Below, piece after piece: positions 1 to 8,827 of a stretch of DNA of 64,000 bases. Source of the DNA: Piscinibacter sp. (lineage in GTDB: Bacteria > Pseudomonadota > Gammaproteobacteria > Burkholderiales > Burkholderiaceae_C); NCBI GenBank assembly GCA_016706565.1, contig JADJJI010000011.1, positions 248,001 through 312,000 on the forward strand, given 5' to 3'. Made by a program: the position numbers and the translations under genes. Positions within the stretch are counted from its first letter, which is position 1. Each line of letters opens with the position of its first letter. The notes beneath the pieces are model-generated. The model saw only the letters and a list, made by a program, of their open reading frames with translations. It was not told where the DNA came from and ran no database searches.

Positions 1-945
1 GTGACGCTCCTGAACGAGCACCTCGTGGTCGCAAAGCTAGGCGGCAAGATCGTCACGCTGAGGGATCGCTGCCCCCACCGTTCTGCCAAGCTTTCTGGAG
101 GCAAGGTGGTGGGAGAGGACATCCAGTGTCCCTACCACGGGTGGCAGTACCGCGCTGACGGCACCTGCTCGCATATTCCTGCGCTGCCGGAAGGTCCGAT
201 CCCCGCCAAGGCGCGCGTCGAGCGATTCGAGTGCGAGGAGCGCTATGGCCTGATCTGGGTGCGACTCGATTCGTCGTACGACTGCACGGAGATTCCGTTC
301 TTCAGCGCAGCGAACGATCCGAAGTTCAAGATCATCATTCAAGAGCCGTACTACTGGAAGAGTTCCGCTGAGCGGCGATGGGAGAACTTCACCGACTTCT
401 CGCACTTCGCTTTCGTGCATCCGAAGACGCTCTTTGACCCCAACGCGGCCCAGCCGCCGCTTGTGCCAATGGATCGGGTCAATGGCCAGTTCCGTTTCGT
501 CTACGACACCCCGAAAGGCATGGACGTCAACAAGCTCGCGATCATCGGCAAGTTCTCCTACATCTGCTCGATGCCTTTCGCGATCGACCTCTCGTCACTG
601 AAGTACAGCGACAACACCACGAGCGTCCTGTTCAATGTCTCCTGCCCGGTCAGTGACACGGAGACGAAGAACTACTTCATCTTCGCGCGCGAGAAACACG
701 ACGACGCCGACTGGCCGCACATCAGCTTCAACAATCTCGTGTTTGCCGAAGACAAGCCGATCATCGAATCAGAGTCGCCTCAGTACATTCCGGACGACGA
801 GGTTTCCGTCGTCACCGACAAGGTCTCCACGCAGTACAGAAAGTGGTTGCGGGAACTCGAGGCAGCGGCCAAGGAAGGAAAGGAAGCCTTCAAGAAGGCC
901 CTTCACGGGCGTGCGATCGAAAGCGACCGCACCTACACAGGTTGA
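1..945 (+). CDS. Rieske non-heme iron oxygenase, methylxanthine N-demethylase (NdmA/NdmB)-like, 5' end missing
   Basis: The catalytic oxygenase subunit of a Rieske-type monooxygenase, which uses electrons from a separate reductase to oxidise a small substrate. The Rieske [2Fe-2S] ligands are visible as CPHR (near residue 24) and CPYHGW (near residue 43). The mononuclear iron motif is NFTDFSHFAFVH near residue 130. Rieske proteins carry roughly 35-40 residues before the point where this frame opens, so the gene starts left of the window and the GTG at base 1 is not trusted. From memory the whole length follows the caffeine demethylase NdmA of Pseudomonas putida (shared stretches such as FRFVYDTP, SCPV, EVSVV and QYRKWLREL). 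Family membership is firm. The methylxanthine substrate is inferred and is supported by the purine transporter and xanthine dehydrogenase further right. A BMP binding protein follows after 32 bases. Confidence 0.85.
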   Translation: MTLLNEHLVVAKLGGKIVTLRDRCPHRSAKLSGGKVVGEDIQCPYHGWQYRADGTCSHIPALPEGPIPAKARVERFECEERYGLIWVRLDSSYDCTEIPFFSAANDPKFKIIIQEPYYWKSSAERRWENFTDFSHFAFVHPKTLFDPNAAQPPLVPMDRVNGQFRFVYDTPKGMDVNKLAIIGKFSYICSMPFAIDLSSLKYSDNTTSVLFNVSCPVSDTETKNYFIFAREKHDDADWPHISFNNLVFAEDKPIIESESPQYIPDDEVSVVTDKVSTQYRKWLRELEAAAKEGKEAFKKALHGRAIESDRTYTG

Positions 946-977
946 AGTTCTCTGAGAACAACCGAGAAGGACCTGAA

Positions 978-2132
978 ATGATCCGATTTCTTACGCATAC
1001 CGCGACAGGCGTCGTTCGCGCCGCATCGCGTGGCCTCTTGTTGGCAGCACGAGCTCGTGCATCTTCGAGTCTTCGGCGATCACTCTTCGCGCTCTCAATG
1101 CTGCTTGCCACGGGCCTGGCATTCGCGGCGCCGCCCAAGATCGTCTTCCTGTACAGCGCTCCGGTAGGGGACGCTGGTTGGGGCTTCGCTCACGAGAAGG
1201 CCCGTCGCGAAGTCCAGGCGAAGTTCGGTACCAAGATTGAGACCAGCTTCATCGACAGCGTTACGGAAGGACCAGATTCGGAGCGTGTGGTGCGAGAACT
1301 CATATCGCAGGGAGCGAAGATGGTTGTCGGGACCAGCTTTGGCTACATGGATCCGATGCTGAGAGTCTCTGGCGACTATGGCGACGTCAAGTTCGAACAT
1401 GCTTCGGGCTATAAGACCTCGCCGAACATGCGGATCTTCAATAGCCGCATCTACGAAGGCTACTACCTGGCGGGCGTTGTGGCTGGCTCGATGACCAAGA
1501 CGAACGTGCTCGGCTTTGTAGGGGCAGTGCCGATCCCGGAAGTCATTCGAAATCTGAACAGCTTCACCCTGGGGGCTCTGTCGGTCAACCCGAAGGTGAC
1601 CACGAAGATCGTCTGGACGAACGAGTGGTTCAACCCACCGAAAGAGACAGACGCCGCCAACTCATTGATCAACAACGGCGCGGATGTGCTGATGCAGAAC
1701 ACCGCGTCTCCGGCGGTCCTTCAAACCGCGCAACAGCGGGGCAAGCGTGCGTTTGGCGTCTACTCCGACATGACGTCGTATGCGCCAAAGGCCAGCCTCG
1801 GTTCAGCGATCATCAACTGGACGCCCTACTACACGCGAGCTATCCAAGACTACCTGGACGGCACGTGGAAGACCGGCGCCAGCCTCTGGGGGGTCAAGCA
1901 GGGTGCCGTCGACCTGGTCGGTCTTGCGGCCGATGTTCCGGCACAGACAAAGGCCAAGTTGGAGGAGGTCAAGTCGGGCCTGCGAAACGGATCGTTCGCG
2001 ATCTGGAGCGGCCCGATTCAGGATCAGAACGGCAAGGAAGTCCTGGCCAGTAAGGTGGAAGCCACGGACAAGTTCCTTGACGGAATGAACTTCCTTGTCA
2101 AAGGCGTCGAAGGCAAGCTCCCGACTCAGTAG
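978..2132 (+). CDS. BMP family (PnrA/Med-like) ABC transporter substrate-binding protein
   Basis: An exported solute-binding protein of the basic membrane protein family, whose known members bind nucleosides and related purines for an ABC importer. The 384-residue product has an unusually long basic N-terminus followed by a hydrophobic stretch ending in AFA at about residues 50-52, a likely signal-peptidase site. The mature part starts PPKIVFLYSAP and contains the BMP pattern GDAGWGFAHE and an internal EGYYLAGVVAG. The ATG at 978 is chosen because AGAAGGA lies just upstream; the frame is open further left but would overlap the Rieske gene. It lies on the same strand as and close to the N-demethylase-like gene, so the two probably share a transcript. 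Its partner permeases and ATPase are probably the operon at 5265-8827, which points the other way. Binding of xanthine-type ligands is inference. Confidence 0.9.
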   Translation: MIRFLTHTATGVVRAASRGLLLAARARASSSLRRSLFALSMLLATGLAFAAPPKIVFLYSAPVGDAGWGFAHEKARREVQAKFGTKIETSFIDSVTEGPDSERVVRELISQGAKMVVGTSFGYMDPMLRVSGDYGDVKFEHASGYKTSPNMRIFNSRIYEGYYLAGVVAGSMTKTNVLGFVGAVPIPEVIRNLNSFTLGALSVNPKVTTKIVWTNEWFNPPKETDAANSLINNGADVLMQNTASPAVLQTAQQRGKRAFGVYSDMTSYAPKASLGSAIINWTPYYTRAIQDYLDGTWKTGASLWGVKQGAVDLVGLAADVPAQTKAKLEEVKSGLRNGSFAIWSGPIQDQNGKEVLASKVEATDKFLDGMNFLVKGVEGKLPTQ

Positions 2133-2239
2133 CAGAGTGCTGTCGTCGGACGTCGAATGAAACGGCGGTCTGCAGCCGCTGCAGGCCCCGTCTTCTGTTC
2201 GGCTCAAAGTATCAGGCGCAGATCGCCAGGAGATTGACA

Positions 2240-2740
2240 GTGAATTCGTCGTCCGCTTCGCATACCTCGGTACGTGACTCGCAAGCGCCCGTTTCGGCTG
2301 GCGCGAGTGCTTCTTTCGTATGGTCCGATGCACGTCTACTTGGCTTCGGGCCGATGGACCATACCCACGAGGAGTTCTATCGCGTTACGTTCGATCTCCT
2401 CACTTGCACCTTCGCGGGTGCCTCGGATGCCCTGCACGCGTTTGAGAGCCATGCAGTCGAGCACTTCGAGCAGGAGAACGAGTGGATGGAGAAATCGCTC
2501 TTTCCGGCTCGAGATTGCCACATAGCAGAGCATGCTGCCGTCCTCTTGTCGGTTCGAGAGGTCGGCGAAGGTTTCACTTCCGGCGCACTCGGACTCGACA
2601 CCGTGCACGATCTAGCAATGGAACTGTTCTCCTGGTTTCCAGGGCATGCCGACTATCTTGATTCGGCGTTGGCTGCCTGGATGACTCGGCGCAATATGGG
2701 CGGGACGCCCGTGGTGATGCGCCGATCGCTTAGAGCCTGA
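2240..2740 (+). CDS. Bacteriohemerythrin-like protein
   Basis: A small di-iron protein of the hemerythrin family, which bind O2 or NO or sense them. All metal-ligand positions can be placed: DHTHEEF for the first helix, HFEQE for the second, HIAEH for the third, and HADYLD for the last. The first 25-30 residues are low complexity and not part of the four-helix fold. I choose the GTG at 2240, because AGGAGA sits six bases upstream; a TTG at 2234 is too close to that site. No transmembrane segment or signalling domain is fused to it. Its neighbours are an oxygenase/transport pair to the left and a decayed transposase to the right, so a role in supplying or sensing oxygen for the oxygenase is possible but unproven. 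Confidence 0.85.
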   Translation: MNSSSASHTSVRDSQAPVSAGASASFVWSDARLLGFGPMDHTHEEFYRVTFDLLTCTFAGASDALHAFESHAVEHFEQENEWMEKSLFPARDCHIAEHAAVLLSVREVGEGFTSGALGLDTVHDLAMELFSWFPGHADYLDSALAAWMTRRNMGGTPVVMRRSLRA

Positions 2741-3337
2741 CTCGAGTGCTACACCGATAGCGCGCCGAAGTGCAACATCGCCGCCGCGCGCGGCGACTAT
2801 GCAATTGCGCCGGCGGAATTAGCGCGGAGAGGCACTAGGTTCAGGACGAAAGGCGATGTTCCTGGACTGAATATCCGTGAACGTCGAGTTCGCGATACTG
2901 ACAAGGTGAAACCTCTAAGGCCACCCAGGTCAACTGTTGAGGCAGGTGTCCCTTCGCCGGTTCATAGAGCGGCCTGAATCAGGCTCTTTACAGCGGCGGC
3001 ACGTTTAGCGGCACGCAATGATCCGGCGAACAGCCAGTTCCTAAGCCCGGGCGCGATCGGCCGGGGGAGGTTCTTCACCAGGTTGTCGTCGACAGGTAAG
3101 TCGCCTTCCTGCGGGAGACGCCTGAGCACCGCCCGACGCAATTCAAAGTCACTGTGGGCGGCTGGCCAACGGCTTGGCCCCGCCGCCCCGCGAATGCACG
3201 AACACGCTCGAATCTAGGATGTCGGGCATTGCTTTCGTGCGCTAGGGACTGGGGCCGAGCGCCAGTTTTGGCTGACTTGCATCGCGACACGCACATCCGT
3301 CGAGTTGAGCTCGTGGATCACGCAGCGTCCATCCCCT
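2741..3337. other. Non-coding stretch containing a transposase remnant
   Basis: About 600 bases without a believable intact gene. The middle part (about 2962-3150) is a degenerate IS66 transposase end on the minus strand, listed separately. I see no recognisable features in 2741-2961 or 3151-3337; these may be further decayed mobile DNA. Confidence 0.6.
2962..3150 (-). pseudogene. IS66-family transposase C-terminal remnant
   Basis: Translating the minus strand from about 3150 down to the stop at 2962-2964 gives the hallmark end of IS66 transposases: LRRLPQEGDLPVDDN, then RPIAPGLRNWLFAGS, then LRAAKRAAAVKSLIQAAL and a stop. In intact IS66 elements these segments read LPVDNN, RPIAIGRKNWLFAGS and AAxxxSLI, and contain the last catalytic acidic residue region. 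There is no start codon or upstream catalytic domain, and several conserved residues are replaced (GLRN for GRKN, DDN for DNN), so this is an old decayed copy. The call rests on the motif alone. No terminal inverted repeats were found. Confidence 0.75.
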
Positions 3338-4111
3338 TCACAGTTCAGCGAAAGTCGCTGATGGAACGAGCAGCGCCTGGGCAAGATCGAGCATGTCCTC
3401 AGCGGCATCGCGTGTCAGAGGCGTGAAGCCAATTTCCAGTCCCAGGGTGCGAATTGCGGATGCTGCCTCCATATCAACGGCAGCGAGTTCCACAAATTTG
3501 TCGCGGATGTCGGCGAGATCAAGTGCCCGTTGTGGGTGGCAAAGCAAGAGATGCGAAAGATCACCAATCTCGCTCTTTACCAGCGGGTTCAGGCGGCGCC
3601 GGGTCGATAGCGGCAGAGCAGAGTAGGACTCCGCAGCGAAGAAGGCGATCTCAGCAGAACCTGACACCACCAGATCGGACGCAGCCACGCTCGTTTCGCA
3701 GTAGATGTGCTGAACGCTGGAGTTGTCCAGCCCAGCTGGCTCAAGAAGTCGCATCCCGATCACTTCAACAAATCTATCCGTCGTTAGGGCAATTCGGCAC
3801 CCCGGTCGCAGGTCAATGATTGTTCTGATGGGTGAAGTTGCAGCACTTGAGATGAGCATCTCATCATGAAGCCGAGTCGGCCTCGCGAACGGAATGAACC
3901 CATCGCAACGCACTAGAGCGATTGCGTCAATCGGATTCGCAAGAACTACGTCGATGCCACCAGTCGAAATGGCGTTTTCATATTCCCTCAAATTTGCGGG
4001 TGCCAGCAACTCCACGTCGGTATTCCGCCGTCGCATCAGCGCCGCCAACAGATCCCAATCAATACCGCGTTCTCGACCAAAGTCAGGCGAGATGACGATT
4101 TTCAGCTTCAT
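3338..4111 (-). CDS. PhnD/SsuA/transferrin-like substrate-binding domain protein lacking a signal peptide
   Basis: A 257-residue protein with the fold signature of periplasmic binding proteins of the PhnD type: it begins MKLKIVISPDFG, has a conserved DVVLANPIDAIALV segment near residue 55, and a second-lobe IALTTDRFVEVIGMRLLEP region near residue 115. It has no signal peptide or lipobox, so it is probably cytoplasmic and may sense a ligand rather than import one. The ATG at 4111 is chosen because it overlaps the stop of the upstream PAS gene as ATGA and has a GGAGAGGG site ahead of it; an in-frame ATG at 4138 is less likely. The pair forms a coupled two-gene unit. The base composition is visibly less GC-rich than the neighbouring genes, hinting at transfer. 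Function unknown. Confidence 0.7.
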   Translation of the reverse strand: MKLKIVISPDFGRERGIDWDLLAALMRRRNTDVELLAPANLREYENAISTGGIDVVLANPIDAIALVRCDGFIPFARPTRLHDEMLISSAATSPIRTIIDLRPGCRIALTTDRFVEVIGMRLLEPAGLDNSSVQHIYCETSVAASDLVVSGSAEIAFFAAESYSALPLSTRRRLNPLVKSEIGDLSHLLLCHPQRALDLADIRDKFVELAAVDMEAASAIRTLGLEIGFTPLTRDAAEDMLDLAQALLVPSATFAEL

Positions 4112-4602
4112 CGTGCAGCCCTCTCCTCCGTGACCCAATCCCGATATACCGAAACTACCTCTTCGATACGCGCTCTCGCGGGCTGCCTTCTCACCGACGT
4201 GTAGCCCACCACGGCACCATTCCGAACGTTCGGAACGACCGTCGCATAGACCCAGTAGTACGCTCCATCCTTACGCAAGTTCTTAACGTATCCATACCAC
4301 GTCTCTCCCGCATGAATTGTTTGCCATAGATCAGCAAATACTCGCTTAGGCATATCGGGATGGCGAAGAACATAGTGCGATGCACCAATCAGCTCATCTC
4401 TGCTGTATCCGCTTAGTTCGACGAAAGCATTGTTGGCGTGAGTAATCACCCCATGCAGATCGGTCCTCGAGACGATCAGCAGCCCTTCCGGATAGGGAAC
4501 CTCCCAATCGGAGTAATAGACCTTCCTCGCGCTTCCGTTGGCATAGGTCATGAGAACCTCTTTGCACGGAAGATACTGGTCTGGAATATTCATTGGCTGC
4601 AT
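4108..4602 (-). CDS. Stand-alone PAS domain protein (Aer-type)
   Basis: A 164-residue protein that is little more than one PAS domain, of the kind found at the N-terminus of the aerotaxis receptor Aer, where it binds FAD and senses redox state. Typical positions are NNAFVELSGYSRDELIG, HYVLRHPDMPKRVFADLW, WYGYVKNLRKDGAYYWV and VVGYTSVRRQP. No kinase, HAMP or methyl-accepting domain follows; the C-terminal 30 residues are charged and could be a short helix for partner binding. The start at 4602 has GAGGAGG five bases upstream. The stop overlaps the start of the PhnD-like gene by four bases, so the two are translationally coupled and probably work together. The flavin cofactor is inferred from the Aer resemblance. 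Confidence 0.8.
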   Translation of the reverse strand: MQPMNIPDQYLPCKEVLMTYANGSARKVYYSDWEVPYPEGLLIVSRTDLHGVITHANNAFVELSGYSRDELIGASHYVLRHPDMPKRVFADLWQTIHAGETWYGYVKNLRKDGAYYWVYATVVPNVRNGAVVGYTSVRRQPARARIEEVVSVYRDWVTEERAAR

Positions 4603-5264
4603 GTGTGCCTCCTCGACTTCGACTTAGTCTCTTGTTCGGACAGGCATGACCTAGCCCGCGAAGAGGCCGCGCTGGTTCAAGATGATTTGCGCGCAAAACT
4701 CCCACGCAGATTTTCGAATCAACAATAGTGGTTCGGCAGGAGACCGGGAAGCCGCGCCTGAGAAACACTGTGTTCCACCGCTGGAACAGTTCGACTTGCA
4801 GCGCCCTGTAGACCCGTGCACGGAAATCTCCATGGTCAGCCCGTCAACTGCCAGATCGAAGCGGCAGGAATGAACGGCCCGCGTATGTGCATTCGGCCGG
4901 CAGTGAGACCAAGTGCTAGCACTCTGGTCTGAATGCCTAATCCGCGCGCACCGGGCCCGACCAGTGGCGAGTCGTGAGGAGCGCCGGAAGGCAGCGCTTT
5001 CGGGGCGCTCTGAAGGGGCACGACGCCAATCGTGACTCGATCTTCTTGCCGGGGAGTTCAGCGCCGTGCTTCGGGTAGTGAGCAACGCGACCGTGAACAG
5101 CCCTTCTGCATTCCATCAGTTCCGCGCACGGTCTCTTGCCACTCCGTCGCGTTGCAAATGCATGGCCATCCGGCCGAGTGCGGACCGCCCCTCCCCGGGG
5201 GACTGTCACTAGCTGCTAACGCAAAAGGTGCCCGCCTCACACACTGGGGCAGGTGGACCAATGA
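4603..5264. other. Intergenic stretch, nothing recognised
   Basis: About 660 bases between the PAS gene (leftward) and the end of the transporter operon. Short open frames exist on both strands, but none shows a known domain, a good ribosome site or convincing codon use. It may contain the promoter of the PAS/PhnD pair near 4610-4700. I see no intact RNA gene or mobile element. Confidence 0.5.
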
Positions 5265-6185
5265 TCACGACCCCGGGAAGAACGGCTTGCCGATGGACGC
5301 GGGCATGTTCACCTTGATGAAGTTGGCGTTGCGCGAGATCAGCACCAGCACCACGATGGTGGCCACGTAGGGCAGCATGGTGAGGAACTGGCTGGGCACC
5401 TGGACGCCTTCTCCTTGCAGGTGGAACTGCAGCATGGTCACGCCGCCGAAGAGATAGGCACCGAGCAAGACACGTGCCGGTCGCCAGGTGGCGAAGGTGG
5501 TGAGCGCCAGCGCGATCCAGCCCTTGCCGGCGATCATGCCCTCTACCCACAGCGGCGTGTAGATCACCGAGATGTAGGCGCCCGACACGCCACACAGTGC
5601 GCCGCCCACCATCACCGCGATCAGCCGGATGCGCCGCACCGGGTAGCCCAGCGCGTGAGCCGACTCCGGCGACTCGCCCACCGCACGCAGCACCAGGCCG
5701 GCGCGAGAGCGGTAGAGGAACCAGGCGAGCGCGATCGTCAGCAGCACGGCGATGTAGACCATCGGGTGCTGGCGGAAAATGGCCGGGCCGACGAAGGGCA
5801 GGTCCGACAGCACGGGGATGTCGAAGTGCGCGCGCTCGGTGAGTTTCTCCTGCGTGTACTTGATGCCCACGAAGGCCGAGAAGCCGGTGCCGAACAGGCT
5901 CAGCGCCAGGCCGGTGGCGTACTGGTTGGTGTTCAGCCAGATCACCAGCACGCCGAAGGCCGCGGCCATCAGCGCGCCCGCGCCAGCGCCGGCCGCGAAG
6001 GCCAGCCAGTCGTTGCCGGTGTTCACCGCGGTGGCGAAGCCGGCGATCGCGGCCACCAGCATCATGCCCTCGGCCCCGAGGTTGACGATGCCGGCGCGTT
6101 CATTGATGAGCAGGCCGAGCGCCGCGATGGCCAGCACGGTGCCGGCATTGAAGGTGGCGGCGAGAAGCAGAGCGAGGGAATCCAT
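5265..6185 (-). CDS. Nucleoside/nucleobase ABC transporter permease (NupQ/YufQ-like)
   Basis: An inner-membrane permease of the branched-chain amino acid/nucleoside class. It has 306 residues and about eight to nine hydrophobic helices. Family features are INERAGIVNLGAEGMM near residue 28, the ALGYPVRRIR cytoplasmic loop near residue 185 that contacts the ATPase, and IAGKGWIALALTTF near residue 220. The start at 6185 lies one base past the upstream permease stop. It is the last gene of a three-gene operon (ATPase, permease, permease). Known systems of this composition, such as BmpA-NupOPQ, import nucleosides. The binding protein of this system is not in the operon; the BMP gene at 978-2132 is the likely partner. 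A purine substrate is inferred from nearby xanthine dehydrogenase. Confidence 0.9.
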   Translation of the reverse strand: MDSLALLLAATFNAGTVLAIAALGLLINERAGIVNLGAEGMMLVAAIAGFATAVNTGNDWLAFAAGAGAGALMAAAFGVLVIWLNTNQYATGLALSLFGTGFSAFVGIKYTQEKLTERAHFDIPVLSDLPFVGPAIFRQHPMVYIAVLLTIALAWFLYRSRAGLVLRAVGESPESAHALGYPVRRIRLIAVMVGGALCGVSGAYISVIYTPLWVEGMIAGKGWIALALTTFATWRPARVLLGAYLFGGVTMLQFHLQGEGVQVPSQFLTMLPYVATIVVLVLISRNANFIKVNMPASIGKPFFPGS

Positions 6186-6186
6186 C

Positions 6187-7326
6187 TCAGGCCCCCTTTC
6201 CGGTGGTGACGGTGGTGGCGGCCGGGGTCGGCGTGATCGCGGGTGCCGTCGGCTTGGCGGCCTGGGGCTGCGCCGCCTTCCAGCGGATGCGGTAGTGGAT
6301 CAGCGTGTCGCAGGCGAGCAGCGTGAACAGCAGCAGGCCCTGGAACACGCCGGTCAGCGACTTGGGCAGGCCCAGGCGCGACTGCGCCAGTTCGCCGCCG
6401 ATGTAGAACATGCTCATCAGCACCGCCGAGAAGACGATGCCCACCGGGTGCAGGCGGCCGACGAAGGCGACGATGATGGCCGCGAAGCCGTAGCCGGCCG
6501 GCACGTGCGGCGTGAGCTGGCCGAGCGGCCCGGCGGCTTCGAGCGCGCCGGCCAGGCCGGCCATGCCGCCGGACAGCAGCAGCGCCATCCACAGCGCACG
6601 GCGCGACGAGAAGCCGGCGTAACGCGCCGCTGCCGGGGCCAGGCCGCCGACCTGCAGCTGGAAGCCGGCGTAGGTGCGGAACAGCAGCACCCAGAACACC
6701 GCCACCAGCACCAGCGCGATCGGCAGGCCGAGGTTGACGCGCGAGCCGTCGAACAGACGCGGCACCTGTGTGCTCTTCAGGAAGGTGATGGTCTGCGGGA
6801 AGTTGTAGCCCGCCGGGTCCTTCCAGGGGCCGTAGACGAGGTAGCTCAGCACCATGTCGGCGATGTAGACCATCATCAGGCTGACGAGGATCTCGCTGGC
6901 GTTGAAGCGGTCGCGCAGCAGCGCCACGATGCCCGCCCAGACCATGCCGCCGAGCACGCCGGCCAGCAGCACCGGCACAACGATCCAGCGGCCGGTGTCG
7001 GGCCCGGCCTGCATGGCCACGCCGCTGGCGAAGATGGCGCCGACGATGAACTGCCCCTCGGCGCCGATGTTCCACACGTTCGAGCGGAAACACACCGACA
7101 GGCCGAGCGCGATGAGCAGCAGCGGCGTGGCCTTCATGGCCAGCTCCGACAGCACGTACAGGCTCTTCACCGGCTCGATGAAGAACACTTGCAGGCCACG
7201 CATCGGGTCCTTGCCGAGCGCGACGAACAGAATGGTGCCGATAACGACCGTGATCGCCAGCGCCAGGAGCGGCGAGGCGATCGACATGAACTTCGACGCT
7301 TCCGGACGGGCTTCAAGCTTCACCAT
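6187..7326 (-). CDS. Nucleoside/nucleobase ABC transporter permease (NupP/YufP-like)
   Basis: The second inner-membrane permease of the transporter, 379 residues. The N-terminus MVKLEARPEAS is cytoplasmic and is followed by about ten hydrophobic segments. Family markers are FRSNVWNIGAEGQFIVGAI near residue 90, in the position equivalent to the NERAGIVNLGAEG segment of the partner, and a conserved FSSRRALW loop near residue 240. The last 35 residues are Ala/Pro/Thr-rich and look like a lineage-specific tail. The ATG at 7326 overlaps the end of the ATPase gene by 14 bases, indicating coupled translation. Together with the next permease it should form the heterodimeric channel. Confidence 0.9.
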   Translation of the reverse strand: MVKLEARPEASKFMSIASPLLALAITVVIGTILFVALGKDPMRGLQVFFIEPVKSLYVLSELAMKATPLLLIALGLSVCFRSNVWNIGAEGQFIVGAIFASGVAMQAGPDTGRWIVVPVLLAGVLGGMVWAGIVALLRDRFNASEILVSLMMVYIADMVLSYLVYGPWKDPAGYNFPQTITFLKSTQVPRLFDGSRVNLGLPIALVLVAVFWVLLFRTYAGFQLQVGGLAPAAARYAGFSSRRALWMALLLSGGMAGLAGALEAAGPLGQLTPHVPAGYGFAAIIVAFVGRLHPVGIVFSAVLMSMFYIGGELAQSRLGLPKSLTGVFQGLLLFTLLACDTLIHYRIRWKAAQPQAAKPTAPAITPTPAATTVTTGKGA

Positions 7327-8827
7327 GGAGCGCCTCCTTGTTCCACAGGCCACTCATCCACTCGCCAATCATCTCGATCGTGGTCTTTGACGTGGCGACA
7401 CTGGGCGAGACGCGGCCCTGCGCAATCACGACGAGCCGGTCGCAGATCTCGAACAGCTCGTCGAGTTCCTCGCTGACCACGAGCAGCGCACAGCCCGCGT
7501 CTCGAAGCTTGAGCAGCTCGCCGCGGATTTGCGCCGCGGCGCCGACGTCCACTCCCCAGGTCGGCTGAGAAACGATCAGCAGCTTCGGATCGGCATCGAT
7601 CTCGCGGCCGACGATGAATTTCTGCAGGTTGCCGCCCGATAGCGACTTCGCTGCCGCGTCAGACCCGCCGGCCTTCACGTTGAAGCGGCGGATCAGGTCC
7701 TCGGCCAGACTCTTCACGTCGCCGGTGCGGATCCAGCCCGAGCTCTCCACGGTGTCGGTGCGCGTGAGCAGCGTGTTCTGCGCCAGCGACAGCGTGGGCA
7801 CCGCCCCGCGGCCCAGCCGCTCCTCGGGCACGAAGTGCAGGCCTTCCTTGCGCCGCTTGCGTGGCGAATCGCGCGAGATGTCCTGGCCGAACAGCGAGAT
7901 CGACCCTTTGGGCGCACGCAGGTCTTCGCCGGACAGCGCAGCCATCAGCTCCTGCTGGCCGTTGCCCGACACGCCGGCGATGCCGACGATCTCGCCGGCA
8001 CGCACCTCGAAGGCGATGTCCGACAGCGCGGTCGCGAACGGGTCGTCCTTGGGCACCGACAGGCCCTTCACCGCCAGCACCGTGCCGCCGAGCTTGGCCT
8101 GGATGTGCTGCAGCTGCGGCGGCTCGGCGCCGATCATCAGCCGCGACAGGCTGGCGTTGCTCTCCTGCGTCGGGTCGACCTCGCCGGTGACCTTGCCGCC
8201 GCGCAGCACCGTGCAGTGGTGGCACAGCGCTCGGATCTCGTCGAGCTTGTGGCTGATGTAGAGGATGGAGCAGCCTTCGTCGGCCAGCTTGCGCAGCGTG
8301 ACGAAGAGCCGTTCGACGGCCTGCGGCGTGAGCACCGAGGTCGGCTCGTCGAGGATCAGCAACTTGGGGTTGGTGAGCAGCGCGCGCACGATCTCCACGC
8401 GCTGGCGCTCGCCCACCGACAGCGTGTGCACCGGACGCAGCGCGTCGACGTCCAGCCCGTAGACGCTGGCGACCTGGTTGATGCGCTCGGTCACTTCGGC
8501 CAGCGTCAGGCTCTTGTCCAAGCCCAGCCAGACGTTCTCCGCCGCGGTCAGCGTGTCGAACAGGCTGAAGTGCTGGTAGACCATGCTGATGCCCAGCTGC
8601 CGCGCCTGCGCCGGCGAGGCGATCTGCACGGCCTGGCCGTTCCAGCGGATCTCGCCCTCGTCGGGGCGCACGGCGCCGTAGATCATCTTCATCATGGTCG
8701 ACTTGCCGGCGCCGTTCTCGCCGAGCACGGCGTGGATCTCGCCGGGCTTGACGCGCAGGTTGACGCGGTCGTTGGCCTTGACGGCCGGGTACTGCTTGCT
8801 GATGTCGATCAGCTCTAGTCGCAACAT
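7313..8827 (-). CDS. ABC transporter ATP-binding protein, duplicated (NupO/RbsA-like)
   Basis: The energising subunit, 504 residues with two fused nucleotide-binding domains. The first domain is canonical: Walker A GENGAGKST near residue 37, signature LSVGERQR near residue 137 and Walker B LLILDEP near residue 155. The second domain has a degenerate Walker A (GVSGNGQQ near residue 288), a signature LSGGNLQK near residue 400 and a weakened Walker B (LLIVSQP), as is usual in sugar and nucleoside importers of this class. The start at 8827 has AAGGAGA upstream. It is the first gene of the transporter operon, so its promoter lies in the 8828-9445 gap, back to back with xdhA. Confidence 0.93.
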   Translation of the reverse strand: MLRLELIDISKQYPAVKANDRVNLRVKPGEIHAVLGENGAGKSTMMKMIYGAVRPDEGEIRWNGQAVQIASPAQARQLGISMVYQHFSLFDTLTAAENVWLGLDKSLTLAEVTERINQVASVYGLDVDALRPVHTLSVGERQRVEIVRALLTNPKLLILDEPTSVLTPQAVERLFVTLRKLADEGCSILYISHKLDEIRALCHHCTVLRGGKVTGEVDPTQESNASLSRLMIGAEPPQLQHIQAKLGGTVLAVKGLSVPKDDPFATALSDIAFEVRAGEIVGIAGVSGNGQQELMAALSGEDLRAPKGSISLFGQDISRDSPRKRRKEGLHFVPEERLGRGAVPTLSLAQNTLLTRTDTVESSGWIRTGDVKSLAEDLIRRFNVKAGGSDAAAKSLSGGNLQKFIVGREIDADPKLLIVSQPTWGVDVGAAAQIRGELLKLRDAGCALLVVSEELDELFEICDRLVVIAQGRVSPSVATSKTTIEMIGEWMSGLWNKEALHGEA

